64,000 nucleotides of DNA from Ahaetulla prasina (Eukaryota > Chordata > Lepidosauria > Squamata > Colubridae). Position 1 is the first letter of the stretch. Every line of letters starts with the position of its first letter. Below are positions 52,481-62,362 of this stretch, piece after piece. The notes under the pieces were generated by a model, which saw only the letters and a list, made by a program, of their open reading frames with translations, did not search any database and was not told the origin of the DNA. Location: assembly GCF_028640845.1 (NCBI RefSeq), contig NC_080543.1, positions 6,543,959 through 6,607,958 on the forward strand. Direction: 5' to 3'. Both the position numbers and the translations under genes were made by a program.

Positions 52481-52486
52481 ATATAG
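50903..52486 (+). repeat. (CTAC)n(ATCT)n array, 1.6 kb, with about 13 recurring spacers
   Basis: Starts with (CTAC)n directly after the LINE end and continues as (ATCT)n. A spacer containing ATGTTACCTATCTATTTATC and TTCTCTATC interrupts it about 13 times (near 51025, 51102, 51175, 51452, 51508, 51611, 51694, 51785, 51856, 52011, 52215, 52291, 52379) at varying distances. Two CT-only blocks occur at 51055-51083 and 51125-51155. Confidence 0.96.
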
Positions 52487-52514
52487 AATAGAAATGAAAT
52501 ACAAATGGAATGGA

Positions 52515-52740
52515 AAGTTGGGTCTTTGGTGCTCTCTGAGCTTGCTTGTTTTCTTGCAGATATTTCATTACCCAACTAGGTAACATCATCAGTGCTAGAA
52601 GGGAGTGCGGTTTGAGGAGGAGGAGGAAGAGGAGGAGGAGGAGGATGACAACTGTGGGGGCCCTTAGTGCTCTCTGAGCTGCTTGTTTGCTTGCAACTAG
52701 GTAACATCATCAGTGCTGTCAGTGAGGCCACCTGGAGGTT
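52515..52740 (-). mobile_element. Penelope-like element end, two copies, hammerhead-like motif
   Basis: The minus strand of 52592-52559 reads CTGATGA, T, stem GTTACC/GGTAAT with a TAGTTG-type loop, then GAAATATC, flanked by CTAGCA and TGCAAGAAAAC. A second, internally deleted copy (52660-52722) keeps GGTAACATCATCAG but lacks the GAAA arm. Both carry GGTGCTCTCTGAGCTTGCTT-like flanks that I associate with Penelope-like retroelement termini. A GGA run separates them. Confidence 0.7.
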
Positions 52741-52789
52741 TACCTGTGTCCTCAGGTCACCTGAGTGGTGCAAATGGCTGTGGGGTGGC

Positions 52790-52990
52790 CCTCAACGGCT
52801 CTCTAAAAAAGAATAAAAATGACCAGCTGTCTGCAAGGAGTATCAATCCTTCCATTCGCTCATCATCCAGTCAGAGCTGATGCAGCTTCTTGGATGAGAA
52901 GTGAAACATCTTCAAAGAAACAAAAAACCACCCAGAAAAGTTTAGTTGCCTCTTGAAAACAACTAAAAGCACTTTGGGGACTTTTCTAGT
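52790..52990 (+). mobile_element. Penelope-like element end, hammerhead-like motif, plus strand
   Basis: CTGATGCA, stem GCTTCTT/GAGAAGT with GGAT loop, then GAAACATC (about 52876-52909), followed by AAACCACCCAGAAAAG and TTAGTTGCCTCTTG. It is the plus-strand relative of the motif at 34242-34275, with changes consistent with CG decay (GAAACGTC to GAAACATC). Confidence 0.65.
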
Positions 52991-53250
52991 GATTTTTTCC
53001 CCCCCTAATTCTTGGCCTTAGGAAGAGTTTCCACGCACGTCTCTCATTCCCCAAATTTTCCATTCAAGCAAGCACACCTGTTTCAGGTTTTCTTCAGGGC
53101 TTAAACGGCAAAGAAAGAACAAACGAACGAACAGAACCAGCCGTTGACTTCTATCCAGAGTCTTGTCAATTTAGCTAAATCTAATTCCTACAATCAGGGA
53201 TGTAGGTACGAGCCAAAAATCTGACTATCTAACCATCCACTGTGTCCATA
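52991..53250. other. No recognised feature
   Basis: Unassigned spacer with (AACG)-type run near 53121-53132. Confidence 0.5.
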
Positions 53251-53664
53251 CTCGTAGTCCTTGACTTATGACTGCAATTGAGCCCCCCAGATCTCTATTG
53301 CTAAGCGAGAAATGTGTTGCTAAGGGAGTTTCGTCCCATTTTATGCCTTTTCTTGCCACCGTCGTTAAGGGAAGTTAACTTGTCAACTTAGCAACTTAGC
53401 AAAGTTAAGCGAATCTTTCTCCCTGTGCCCCCTCCCCCCCTTCACTTTGCTCATCAAAAGGTCGCAAAAAGGTGGGGGTGTCACACAACCCCGGCTTTAC
53501 ACTGCAACCCGTCATTAATACGAGTCAGTTGCCGACTTCAGCGACTCACTTAAGAACCGTGGCAAGAATGGCCGTAACAAGGGGGCAAAACTCATTTCAG
53601 AATTGTCTCGCTTGGCGAGAGGCATTCTTGGGCTCCGTTGTGCCTGTAAGTCGAGGACTAACTG
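53251..53664 (-). mobile_element. TA-flanked MITE, full length
   Basis: CTCGTAGTCCTTGACTTATG to TAAGTCGAGGACTAACTG with TA on both sides (53249-53250, 53665-53666); 414 bp. Confidence 0.88.
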
Positions 53665-53753
53665 TACTTAAAAACAATTTATAGCCGTTTTTCGATCCCC
53701 AGGCAGAAAAAATCCTATTTTTTCCTCATTTCACTTGAAGTGAGAAACTGCTT
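53665..53753. other. No recognised feature
   Basis: Short spacer. Confidence 0.5.
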
Positions 53754-54960
53754 TTATTCACTTCTTGTTGTTACTTGCGAAGTTGTGACCCCATGGACAA
53801 CGTTCCTCCAGGCCTTCCTGTCCTCTACCATCCCCTGGAGTCCATTTAAGCTCACGCCGACTGCTTCGGTGACTCCATCCAGCCACCTCGTTCTCTGCCG
53901 TCCCCTTCTTCTTCTTTTGCCCTCCATCGTTCCCAGCGTCCGACTCTTCTCCAGGGAGTCCTTCCTTCTCATTAGGTGGCCGAAGTATTTGAGTTTCCTC
54001 TTCAGGATCTGGCCTTCTAAAGACCAGTCAGGGTTGATCTCCTCTAGGACTGACCGGTTGGATCGCCTTGCAGTCCAAGGGACTCCCAGGAGTCTTCTCC
54101 AGCACCAGAGTTCAAAGGCCTCAATTCTTTGGCGCTCAGCCTTCGTTATGGTCCAACTTTCACAGCCAGACACTGCAACTAGGAAAACCATGTTGTTGTT
54201 GCTAGTTGCGAAGTCATGTCCGACCCATCGCGACCCCATGGACAACATTCCTCCAGGCCTTCCTGTCCTCTACCATCCTCTGGAGTCCATTTAAACTCAT
54301 GCCTACTGCTTCAGTGACTCCATCCAGCCACCTCATTCTCTGTCGTCCCCTTCTTCTTTTGCCCTCCATCGTTCCCAGCATTCGGCTCTTCTCCAGTGAG
54401 TCCTTCTTTCTCATTAGGTGGCCGAAGTATTTGAGTTTCTCTTCAGGATCTGGCCTTCTAAAGACCAGTCAGGTTGATCTCCTCTAGGACTGACGGTTGG
54501 ATCGCCTTGCAGTCCAAGGGACTCCCAGGAGTCTTCTCCAGCACCAGAGTTCAAAGGCCTCAATTCTTTGGCGCTCAGCCTTCGTTATGGTCCAACTTTC
54601 ACAGCCAGACACTGCAACTAGGAAAACCATGTTGTTGTTGCTAGTTGCGAAGTCATGTCCGACCCATCGCGACCCCATGGACAACATTCCTCCAGGCCTT
54701 CCTGTCCTCTACCATCCTCTGGAGTCCATTTAAACTCATGCCTACTGCTTCAGTGACTCCATCCAGCCACCTCATTCTCTGTCGTCCCCTTCTTCTTTTG
54801 CCCTCCATCGTTCCCAGCATTCGGCTCTTCTCCAGTGAGTCCTTCTTTCTCATTAGGTGGCCGAAGTATTTGAGTTTCATCTTCAGGATCTGGCCTTCTA
54901 AAGAGCAGTCAGGGTTGATCTCCTCTAGGACTGACCGGCTGGATCGCCTTGCAGTCCAAG
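53754..54960 (-). pseudogene. BovB (RTE) LINE C-terminus, three tandem units
   Basis: The minus strand encodes the BovB reverse transcriptase C-terminus: GCESWTITKAERQRIEAFEL, WCWRRLLGVPWTARRSNRSV, EINPDWSLEGQILKRKLKYF, GHLMRRKDSLEKSRTLGTME, GKRRRRGRQRTRWLDGVTEA and EDRKAWRNVVHGV. The frame 54248-53754 is open but begins in the 3' end of the next unit (SRWVGHDFATSNNN). Units start near 53764, 54191 and 54630; the last two are nearly identical and 439 bp apart. The second unit has frame shifts near 54440-54500; the third is cut at 54960. A tandem array rather than separate insertions. Confidence 0.92.
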
Positions 54961-55436
54961 GTGACTTTATTTATTTACTTATTTACTTTTAATTAACAGG
55001 CGAAGGGAACGCTTTCTGCAAATTCCCCGTGAATTTTGGAGAAATTGTCAGAGGCGGCAACAAGCTTTGGTGCGATGGAACTATTGCAACGCCAACAGCG
55101 ATTCCTCCTGCCTGCAGCCAATTCTCCATTTGAGGAACGACCCCCCAGCTGAATTTGGTTAAGAAATCTGCAAGCACCTTCTGGGAAATTAGATCAGGAA
55201 AGAAAAATAAAAAAATAAAAATAAAAAGCCACTATTGTTGCGTGAAGAAATATCTGAGCAAATTCGTGGCAGACCAGACCACTCCAATCTAGCTACATCT
55301 GAATTTTATACCTTGACAGAATGGTGTGTTTCTTTGATGGCCACATGACAGATCTACGCTTGACAAATCGAGGAATTTCATGATGGGATCTGAAATATAA
55401 AGCAAGTTCTTTTTCCTTTGCTTAGTGTGGGTGCTG
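54961..55436. other. No recognised feature
   Basis: Unassigned sequence starting with an ATTT run. Short frames without motifs. Confidence 0.5.
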
Positions 55437-56462
55437 GCCTTCCTTCCTTCCTTCCTTCCTTCCTTCCTTCCATCCATCCATCCATCCATCCACCCTCCCT
55501 CATTCCTGTCTCCTTTCTTTCTCCTCCCCTCCCCTCTTCTTCCTTCTTTTTCTTTCCCTCCTTCATTCCTCTCTGTCTCTCCTTACTTCTACCTTCCTTC
55601 CTTCCTTCTTTCCTCCCTAATTCTTCTCTTCTTCTTCCTTCCCTCCTCTTCCCTTTTTTCTCCTACCTCTTTCCTTCTTCTCTCTCATCCTCTCTTCTTC
55701 CTTCCTTTTTTCTCCTTCCTTCATTTCTCCTTGTCTCTTCTTCTCCTTCCCTCCCTTCCTCTTTTCTTCTTTCCTCCCTTTCTTCTCTTCTTTCTCTCTC
55801 CCTTCTCCCTCCTCCCTTCTCTCCTCCCTCCCTCCCTTTCTTCCTTGATCCTTTTCTCCTTCCTCCTTATCCCCTCTCCTTCCTTCTTTTTCTCTCCCTC
55901 TTTCATTTCTCCTTTTCTTCTCCTTCCCTCCCTCTCCTTCCCTCTTTCCTTATTTTCTCCTCACTCTTCTTCCTCCTTTCCTTTTCTCCTACCTCATTCC
56001 TTCTTCCCTCCCATCCTCTCCTTTCTTCTTTTCTCTCCTCCTTTTCTCCTTATCTCTTCTCCCTCTTTCCTCCCTTTCTTCTCTTCTTTCTCCCTCCCTC
56101 CCTCACTCTTCTCTCCCTTCCTCCCTCGATCCTTTTCTCCTTCATCCTTCGTTCCTCCTCCCTCCTTTCCTCCCTCCCTCCTTTTCTCCTTCTCTTCCAT
56201 CCCTCCTCTTCCATCCCTTTCTTCTTCCTCTCCCTCCCTTCCTTTCTTCCTCGATCCTTTTCTCCTTCCTTCTCCATCCTTCTTCTCTCTTCCTTCCCTC
56301 CCTCTTTAATTCCTCTTTCTTCTTCTCCCTCCCTCCTTTCCTTTCCTTCCTTTCTTCTCTTCTTTCTCTCTCCCTCCTCCTTCCTTCCTCCTCTCCTCCC
56401 TCCCTCCCCCCCTTTCTTCCTTGATTCTTTTCTCCTTCCTTCTCCATCCTTCCTTCTTCCTT
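55437..56462 (+). repeat. Polypyrimidine (CTTC-rich) tract, 1.0 kb
   Basis: Starts with (CTTC)n and (CATC)n, then irregular CT-rich words. TTCTTCCTCGATCCTTTTCTC-like landmarks (about 55840, 56119, 56247, 56414) recur, so the tract contains diverged copies of a longer unit. Confidence 0.94.
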
Positions 56463-56463
56463 C

Positions 56464-56785
56464 CCAGAACAACTAGACACAAGGACAGTTTTTCCCCGAA
56501 GGCCATCACTCTGCTAAACAAATAATTCCCTCAACAATGTCAAACTATTTACTAAATCTACACTACTATTAATCTTCTCATCGTTTCCATCACCCATCTC
56601 TTTCCACTTATGACTGTATGACTGTAACTTTTTGTTGCTATCATTACGGGTTAAATTGCAACCTAGGACCATCATTTGTGTTGTAAATGTTGTACCTTTG
56701 ATGAAGGTATTTTTTTCCCCCTTTATGTACACTGAGAGCATATGCACCAAAACAAATTCCTTGTGTGTCCAATCACACTTGGCCA
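56464..56785 (+). mobile_element. Rex1/L3-type LINE 3' end
   Basis: AGAACAACTAGACACAAGGA to TTGGCCAATAAAATTCAATT; same 3' UTR as 3514-3876. Begins directly at the end of the CT tract. Confidence 0.85.
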
Positions 56786-56920
56786 ATAAAATTCAATTCA
56801 ATTCAATTCAATTCAATTCAATTCAATTCAATTCAATTCTATTCTATTCTATTCTATTCTATTCTATTCTATTCTATTCTATTCCTTCCTTCCTTCCTTC
56901 CTTCCTTCCTTCCTTCCAGC
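56786..56920 (+). repeat. (ATTCA)n(ATTCT)n(TTCC)n compound microsatellite
   Basis: About 9 ATTCA units, then ATTCT units, then TTCC units, directly after the LINE end. The series shows one unit changing into the next. Confidence 0.95.
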
Positions 56921-57214
56921 CAGTGATATAAAAAAACAGACCTGACAACAACATGTCATCCCTTTGACACTTCACGCTGAAATACCTTCAGAAGGGAGGT
57001 GTGAAAAGACGGGAGGTTGAAAGTCAAAGACCGTAAAACACCTGAAAGCAGTAACCCAATGCAATGGATGAAATGTAGAAAATACGGTGGGAGGAAAATG
57101 TCACGCATGAAAACACAGCTGCTGCGGTCCCCTCTGTGTACAAATCCATAAAACCGCCCACTTTACAGGGATGAATTCATGGTCTGCAGAATTAATTGCA
57201 AAATATTCTGAGTC
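56921..57214. other. No recognised feature
   Basis: Unassigned spacer. Confidence 0.5.
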
Positions 57215-57480
57215 TCAGAATAGATGAAGAGATCAATGCCGGTGTTAATTAACCATGATATTATCCCCGGGTCTCATTTATTTTGGCCACGTCATGCGGG
57301 GGAAGTTCACTGGAGGAAGCAATTATGTTTGGAAAAGTTAGCGATAAAAGGAAACGGGGCCTCCAAAGAACACAGTAGATGGACACCATCAAAGCTGACT
57401 GACATCAGCCAGAGCACAGAGCAACTCAAAGAAGCAGTGGAAGAGCAGAAGATATGGTGAGACTTGGACCATAGAATTTA
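57215..57480 (+). pseudogene. Non-LTR reverse transcriptase C-terminal remnant
   Basis: The plus strand (57224-57460) reads ILPGSHLFWPRHAGEVHW-like sequence, LEKLAIKGNGASKEHSRWTP and STEQLKEAVEEQKIW. Compared with the BovB end (FGHLMRR, LEKS, GKRRRGRQR-RWLDG, EDRKAW), the order is the same but decayed. It is a BovB/RTE- or R4-type remnant; the clade is unclear. Confidence 0.5.
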
Positions 57481-57544
57481 GATTCTGTGAATTCAGATTC
57501 TAGAATTCAGATCAAGATTCGGACATGACTGAATTTTTTTTTTG

Positions 57545-57805
57545 TTTACATTTATATCCCGCCCTTCTCCGAAGACTCAGGGCGGCTTACAGTGTGTAAG
57601 GCAATAATCTCATTCTATTTGTATATTTACAAAGTCAACTTATTGCCCCCCCAACAATCTGGGTCCTCATTTTACCTACCTTATAAAGGATGGAAGGCTG
57701 AGTCAACCTTGGACCTGGTGGGACTAGAACCTGCAGTAATTGCAGGCTGCTGTGTTTTAATAACAGGCTTCTTACAGCCTGAGCCACACCGCGGCTAAGT
57801 AAATT
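57545..57805 (-). mobile_element. MIR/CORE-type SINE with L2-like 3' end, minus strand
   Basis: TTATATCCCGCCCTTCTCCG at the tail end, then TGGGTCCTCATTTTACCTAC, TGGTGGGACTAGAACCTGC and CTGAGCCACACCGCGG at the head. Complement of 15184-15445. Confidence 0.85.
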
Positions 57806-57819
57806 TAATAATTTAATAA

Positions 57820-57833
57820 TAATTATTTAATAA

Positions 57834-57904
<71 letters not shown>
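57820..57904 (-). repeat. (TTTA)n microsatellite at L2 tail
   Basis: About 17 TTTA units; the reverse complement of the TAAA tail of the L2 that follows. Confidence 0.95.
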
Positions 57905-57906
<2 letters not shown>

Positions 57907-58400
57907 TCAAATTTTTATACCGCCCTTCTCCCGAAGGACTCAGGGCGGTTTACAGCCAGATTAAAAACAGAACAACGAAATAAATACAGAATAAAATAAT
58001 ATTTAAAAAACTTATTCAATTCGGCCCAAATTAAAATATCTTTAAAACAATAAAACCCACTAAAATTAAAAACCAGATAAAATCTAAAATCCTATGCCAG
58101 TCCTGCGCGGATGAATAAATATGTCTTCAGCTCGCGGCGAAAGGTTCGAAGGTCCGGAAGTTGGCAAAGTCCTTGGGGGAAGTTCGTTCCAGAGGGTGGG
58201 AGCCCCCACAGAGAAGGCCCTACCCCTGGGGGCCGCCAGCCGACATTGTTTGGCGGACGGCACCCTGAGGAGTCCCTCTCTGTGAGAGCGCACGGGTCGG
58301 TGAGAGGCAATCGGTAGCAGTAGGCGGTCCCGTAAGTAACCTGGTCCTGAGCCATGGAGCGCTTTAAAGGTAAAGGATGATATCCTCCTCCTCCTCCTCC
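57905..58400 (-). pseudogene. L2-type LINE: end of reverse transcriptase ORF and 3' tail
   Basis: A minus-strand open frame (58473-58084) encodes FTFKALHGSGPGYLRDRLLL, SHRPVRSHREGLLRVPSAKQ, APRGRAFSVGAPTLWNELPP and LSPRAEDIFIHPRRTG. Its 3' UTR has the hairpin CCGCCCTTCTCCCGAAGGAC / TCAGGGCGG. It is longer and better preserved than the copy at 264-757. A (CCT)n run at about 58385-58405 marks the 5' break. Confidence 0.85.
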
Positions 58401-58524
58401 TCCTCCTTATCCCTGCATATCTACTAGAATTCCAGTCCATACAATGCTCACCAGGAGCACATAAACCATACATTTAACCCATGTGTTTGCTTTACGTCCA
58501 TCATATTTTCCAATTATATTAGAT

Positions 58525-59030
58525 AATGGAAAGGACCTTGTAGGTCATCTAGTCCAACCCCCTGCCAAAGCAGGAGACCCTACACCATTTCTGACAGATG
58601 GCAGTCCAGTCTCTTCTTGAAAGCCTCCAGCGATGAAGCTCCCACAACTTTCTAAGGCAACTTCTGTTCCACGGGTTGATTGTTTCTCACTGTCAGAAAA
58701 TTTTTCCTTATTTCTAGGTTGAATCTCTCCTTGGTCAGTTTCCATCCATTATTCCTTGTCTGGCCTTCGGGTGCTTTGGAAAATAGCTTGACCCCCTTCC
58801 TCCTCTCTGTGGCAGCCCCTCAAATATTGGAAGATGCTCTCCTGTCTCCCCTGATCCTTCTCTTCACTAGACTAGCCAAGCCCAGTTCCTGCAACCGTTG
58901 ATCATATGTTTTAGCCTCCAGTCTCCTAATCATATTTGTTGCTCTTCTCTGCACTCTTTCTAGAGTCTCCACATCTTTTTTATAGTCTGGTGACCAAAAC
59001 TGGATGCCGTATTCTAGATGTGGTCTTGGA
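58525..59030 (-). pseudogene. CR1 LINE 3' part, older copy
   Basis: Reverse complement of the CR1 3' UTR and ORF up to the YNALVRPHLEY-type codons; several indels. It differs from other copies (GGTCATCTAGTCC, GACAGATGGCAGTCC), so it may be another CR1 subfamily. It ends near GATGTGGTCTTGG. Confidence 0.8.
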
Positions 59031-59270
59031 AGGGACTTTAGAGGTCTTCTAGTCCAACCCGCTGCTCAGGAAGGAAACCCTACACCCAAATGGTTGTCCA
59101 ATCTCTTCTTAAAGAAAACTTCCAGTGTTGGAGCAGCCACAACTTCTGGAGGCCAGTCGTTCCACTGATCTAACTGTTCTAAATTTCTCCTTAGTTCTAG
59201 GTTGCTTCTCTCCTTGATTAGTTTCCATCCGTTGCTTCTTGTCGTGCTTTGGAGAATAGGTTTGGCCCAT
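59031..59270 (-). mobile_element. CR1 LINE, 3' end fragment
   Basis: A second CR1 end (AAGGGACTTTAGAGGTCTTC to GTTTCCATCCGTTGC) abuts the older copy without its tail. Confidence 0.8.
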
Positions 59271-59705
59271 GGCCATAACGGGCAGGTTCCATTATGGTCG
59301 TAAACTCTCTATTTAGAGGTATGCCCCAAAGGGCAGTTGGAGACAGGCTGATACACTGAGTTTTAATGGCTGACCTATCGCTCGCCGTTTCTCTTCCCCG
59401 ATCTTTTCTGAAAAGGGAATTCCTGTGGCCAAGAGAAGGGCTGCTTTGCTTTGAGGAATAAAATAAGCCTAAAATTTGGATTCTGATAGGTTCACCCTAT
59501 CCCAAACCTGACACCTACCTCACAAGTTTTCCCCCACCGCTGGGGATTCTGTGCCAGCCTGCATTGAAATAATCTGGATGCAGAAGAGATTGAATTACGT
59601 GACAATAAACGGTTCCTTGTTCATTAATTAACTGATACATTTTTGCAATAGCTTCCCAGAGTCTCTTTAGTATTGTCAGTCGTTCAGCAACTGCAGTTCC
59701 TGGGG
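59271..59705. other. No recognised feature
   Basis: Unassigned sequence. Confidence 0.5.
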
Positions 59706-59774
59706 GGAAAGAGAGAGAGAGAGAAAAGGAGAGAAAGTGCGGGGGGGAGAGAGAAAGAAAGGGAGAGAGAAAGG

Positions 59775-59807
<33 letters not shown>

Positions 59808-60212
59808 AAGGTGGAGAAAGATAGAAAAAGAGAGAGAGAAAGGGAGAGAGAGTGAGAAAGGGAGAGAGAAAGGGGGAGAGAGAGAGAAAGGGAGAGAGAG
59901 AGAGAGAAGGGGAGAGAGAGATGGAGAGAGAGAGAGAGAGAGAAGGGGAGAGAGAGATGGAGAGAGAAGGGAGAGAGAGAGAAGGAGAGAAGGAGAGAGA
60001 GAAGGGAGAGAGTGACAAAGGGAGAGAAAGAGAGGGAAAGAGAGAAGGGGGAGAGAGAAGGGTGGAAAGAGATAGAAAAACAGAGAGAGAGAAAGAGAGA
60101 GAGGGAAAGAGAAGGGGGGAGAGAGAAAGATGGCAAGGAAGAGAGAGAAAAAGGAAGAGAGGGAGAGAGAGAAATGGAGAGTGACTGGTGGGGGGGGGAG
60201 AGAGAGAGAATT
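59706..60212. repeat. Polypurine (GA-rich) tract, 0.5 kb
   Basis: GAGAGA with GGG and AAAG words; the segment AAGATAGAAAAAGAGAGAG near 59818 and AGAGATAGAAAAACAGAGAG near 60067 suggests an internal duplicate about 250 bp apart. Confidence 0.95.
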
Positions 60213-60664
60213 TTGATGACAGGACCATGGGAATGCGACCACTGTCCTAAGTGGTGGAAAAACCGGTCCCGACTCACTTTGTCTAGGGCCGCTGAACCTT
60301 TGAACGGTCACTAAATGAACCGTTGTTAGCCAAGGACTATCCGGTGGCATCCCTTTAAAGTTTCCTTCTGTTCTTCATCTCCCAACTTTGGGCCAAATGG
60401 TTTCTCGCACGGTTGTCAAAAGGCGAACGCAAATTGTGTCTCCGAAGTCCCATCAGGGTTAAATTATCAGCCGGATCAAGTTTGTTGGTTCTGTCTTTCC
60501 AAAAGCTTCCCGGTGGAACAAGAAGGGAACGTCTGGCCTTCTGTAGATATTATTCCTTTCAAAGAATTTTTTTTTTGTTTTTAAAAAAAGGAGCTTGATT
60601 AATATCAAGTGTCTCTCTTTTGGGGGGTATGTGTGTGTGTGTCCCCCCCCCCCATTGCAAGAAC
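60213..60664. other. No gene seen; MITE remnant at about 60308-60350
   Basis: ACGGTCACTAAATGAACCGT and AGCCAAGGACTATCCGG resemble the left end of the CTCGACTTAC family in inverted orientation. The remainder is unassigned, with poly-T and a short GT run before 60655. Confidence 0.5.
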
Positions 60665-61435
60665 TAAACTAAACCCACTGCAACTACATCGCAAAAAAGC
60701 CTTTAAGAGTTGTAAACCTAATCTTACGTAGCTTCTTCTCCAGAAACACCACACTGCTAACCAGAGCATATAAAACATTTGCTAGACCAATTCTTGAATA
60801 CAGCTCGCCTGTCTGGAACCCACACCTCGTTTCGGACATCAATACAATTGAACGTGTCCAGAAATATTTTACAAGAAGAGTTCTCCACTCCTCTGAATAC
60901 AACAAAATACCTTATGCCACCAGACTTGAAATCTTGGGCTTAGAAAACTTAGAACTCCGCCGCCTTCGACAGGACCTGTGTTTAACTCATAGAATTATCT
61001 ATAGCAATGTCCTTCCTGCTGAAGACTACTTCAGCTTCAATCACAACAATACAAGAGCAAAACAATAGATTTAAACTTAATGTTAACCGTTTCAATCTTG
61101 ATTGCAGAAAATATGACTTCAGTAACAGAGTTGTTAATACTTGGAACACACTACCTGACTCTGTGGTCTCTTCCCAAAATCCCCAAAATCTTCAACCAAA
61201 AACTGTCTATTATTGACCTCACCCCATTCCTAAGAGGTCTATAAGGGGCCTGCATAAGAGCACCAGCGTGCCTACCGTTCCTGTCCTAATGTTTTCCTTT
61301 CATTATATCCAAATAATATAGTTATTGCATACTTATGCTCATATATATGCTTATATATTATATAGTTACTTTCATGCTTATGCTTATATATACTGTTGTG
61401 ACAAAATAAATAAATAAAATAAATAAAAAAATAAA
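60665..61435 (+). pseudogene. CR1/L2-group LINE (PDSVVSS family), with frameshift
   Basis: Covers the same region as 45990-46760: LTRAYKTFARPILEYSSPVW, LVSDINTIERVQKYFTRRVL, LGLENLELRRLRQDLCLTHR, NVLPAEDYFSF, then a one-base shift near 61058 (AGAGCAAAACAATAG), after which NRFKLNVNRFNLDCRKYDFS and TWNTLPDSVVSSQNP continue in another frame. The tail is TGACAAAATAAATAAATAAA. Confidence 0.85.
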
Positions 61436-61598
61436 AGCAGTTGCATTATAGACAATTCCCTCCGTTATCATCACCTTTGCAAACTGGTCCCTCGGAGTAA
61501 ATGCCAATGGACCGGTAACCCTATGTGATATTTTGCCTGATATCCATCTCAGTGAAAAGTATTCCACTATAAACAGTTCTCAGAGAAAGGTGGGGAAT

Positions 61599-61653
<55 letters not shown>

Positions 61654-61741
61654 GGCGACGCTGGGAATTATGGGAGTTGAAGTTCAACAGTTGGACAGCA
61701 TCTGGCTGGAAAAATGGCGTCTCATCTCTTAGAATATTATA
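61436..61741. other. No gene seen; (GA)n at 61602-61649
   Basis: A 48-bp GA microsatellite. Next to it, CTGGGAATTATGGGAGTTGA with AGTTCAACAG is a motif common in squamate repeats, but no element boundary is visible. Confidence 0.6.
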
Positions 61742-62045
61742 ACAAGAGTTGGAAAGGTCCTTGGAGGTCTTCTAGTCCAACCCCCTGCCTAGGCAGGAAA
61801 CCCTACATCACTTCAGACAAATGGTTATCCAATCTCTTCTTAAAATCTTCCAGTGTTGGAGCATTTACAACTTCTGGAGGCAAGTTGTTCCGCTGATTAA
61901 TTGTTCTCACTGTCAGGAAATTTCTCCTTAGTTCTAAGTTGCTTCCCTCCTTGATTAGTTTCCACCCATTGCTTCTTGTCCTGCCCTCTGGTGCTTTGGA
62001 GAATAGCTTGACTCCCTCTTCTTTGGGGCAGCCCTTGAGATCTTC
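61742..62045 (-). mobile_element. CR1 LINE, 3' end fragment
   Basis: AGAGTTGGAAAGGTCCTTGG to CTTGACTCCCTCTTCTTTGG and GCAGCCCTTGAGAT, the reverse complement of the CR1 end to the FQYLRGC-type codons. Confidence 0.88.
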
Positions 62046-62184
62046 CTTCCCATGTTACTGTTCTTCCAAACCAGGCGTACGTTCTGCATTGTCGCCACCA
62101 CTCTTCCCATCACTGGACCGGTAACGTTACCACATCCAGTTCCCGCCACCAGTAAAGGAGAATATTTGTAGCTCGGGGTTGAAT
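62046..62184. other. No recognised feature
   Basis: Short unassigned spacer. Confidence 0.5.
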
Positions 62185-62362
62185 CGAGGGGCTCCTTGGT
62201 GCTCTCTGAGCTTGGTGGTTTTCGTGCAGGCGTTTCATTATCCAACTAGGTAACGTCATCAATACTAAAAGGGGTTTGTGGAGGAGGAGGAAGTAAGAGA
62301 AAGAGAAGGAAAGAAGAAGGAGAAAGAAGGAAAGGGAGGAGGAGGAGGAGGAGGAGGAGGAG
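62185..62362 (-). mobile_element. Penelope-like element end with hammerhead-like motif
   Basis: The minus strand of 62262-62229 reads TTGATGA, C, GTTACC, TAGTTG, GATAAT, then GAAACGCC; flanks are GGTGCTCTCTGAGCTTGG on the plus strand and a GGAGGA run (62280-62362) on the other side, the same layout as 52515-52660. The first box has lost its leading C. Confidence 0.65.

Noticed and set aside
50843..52583. Frames of about 540 codons of Y, L, S, I
   Set aside because: Translation of (ATCT)n.
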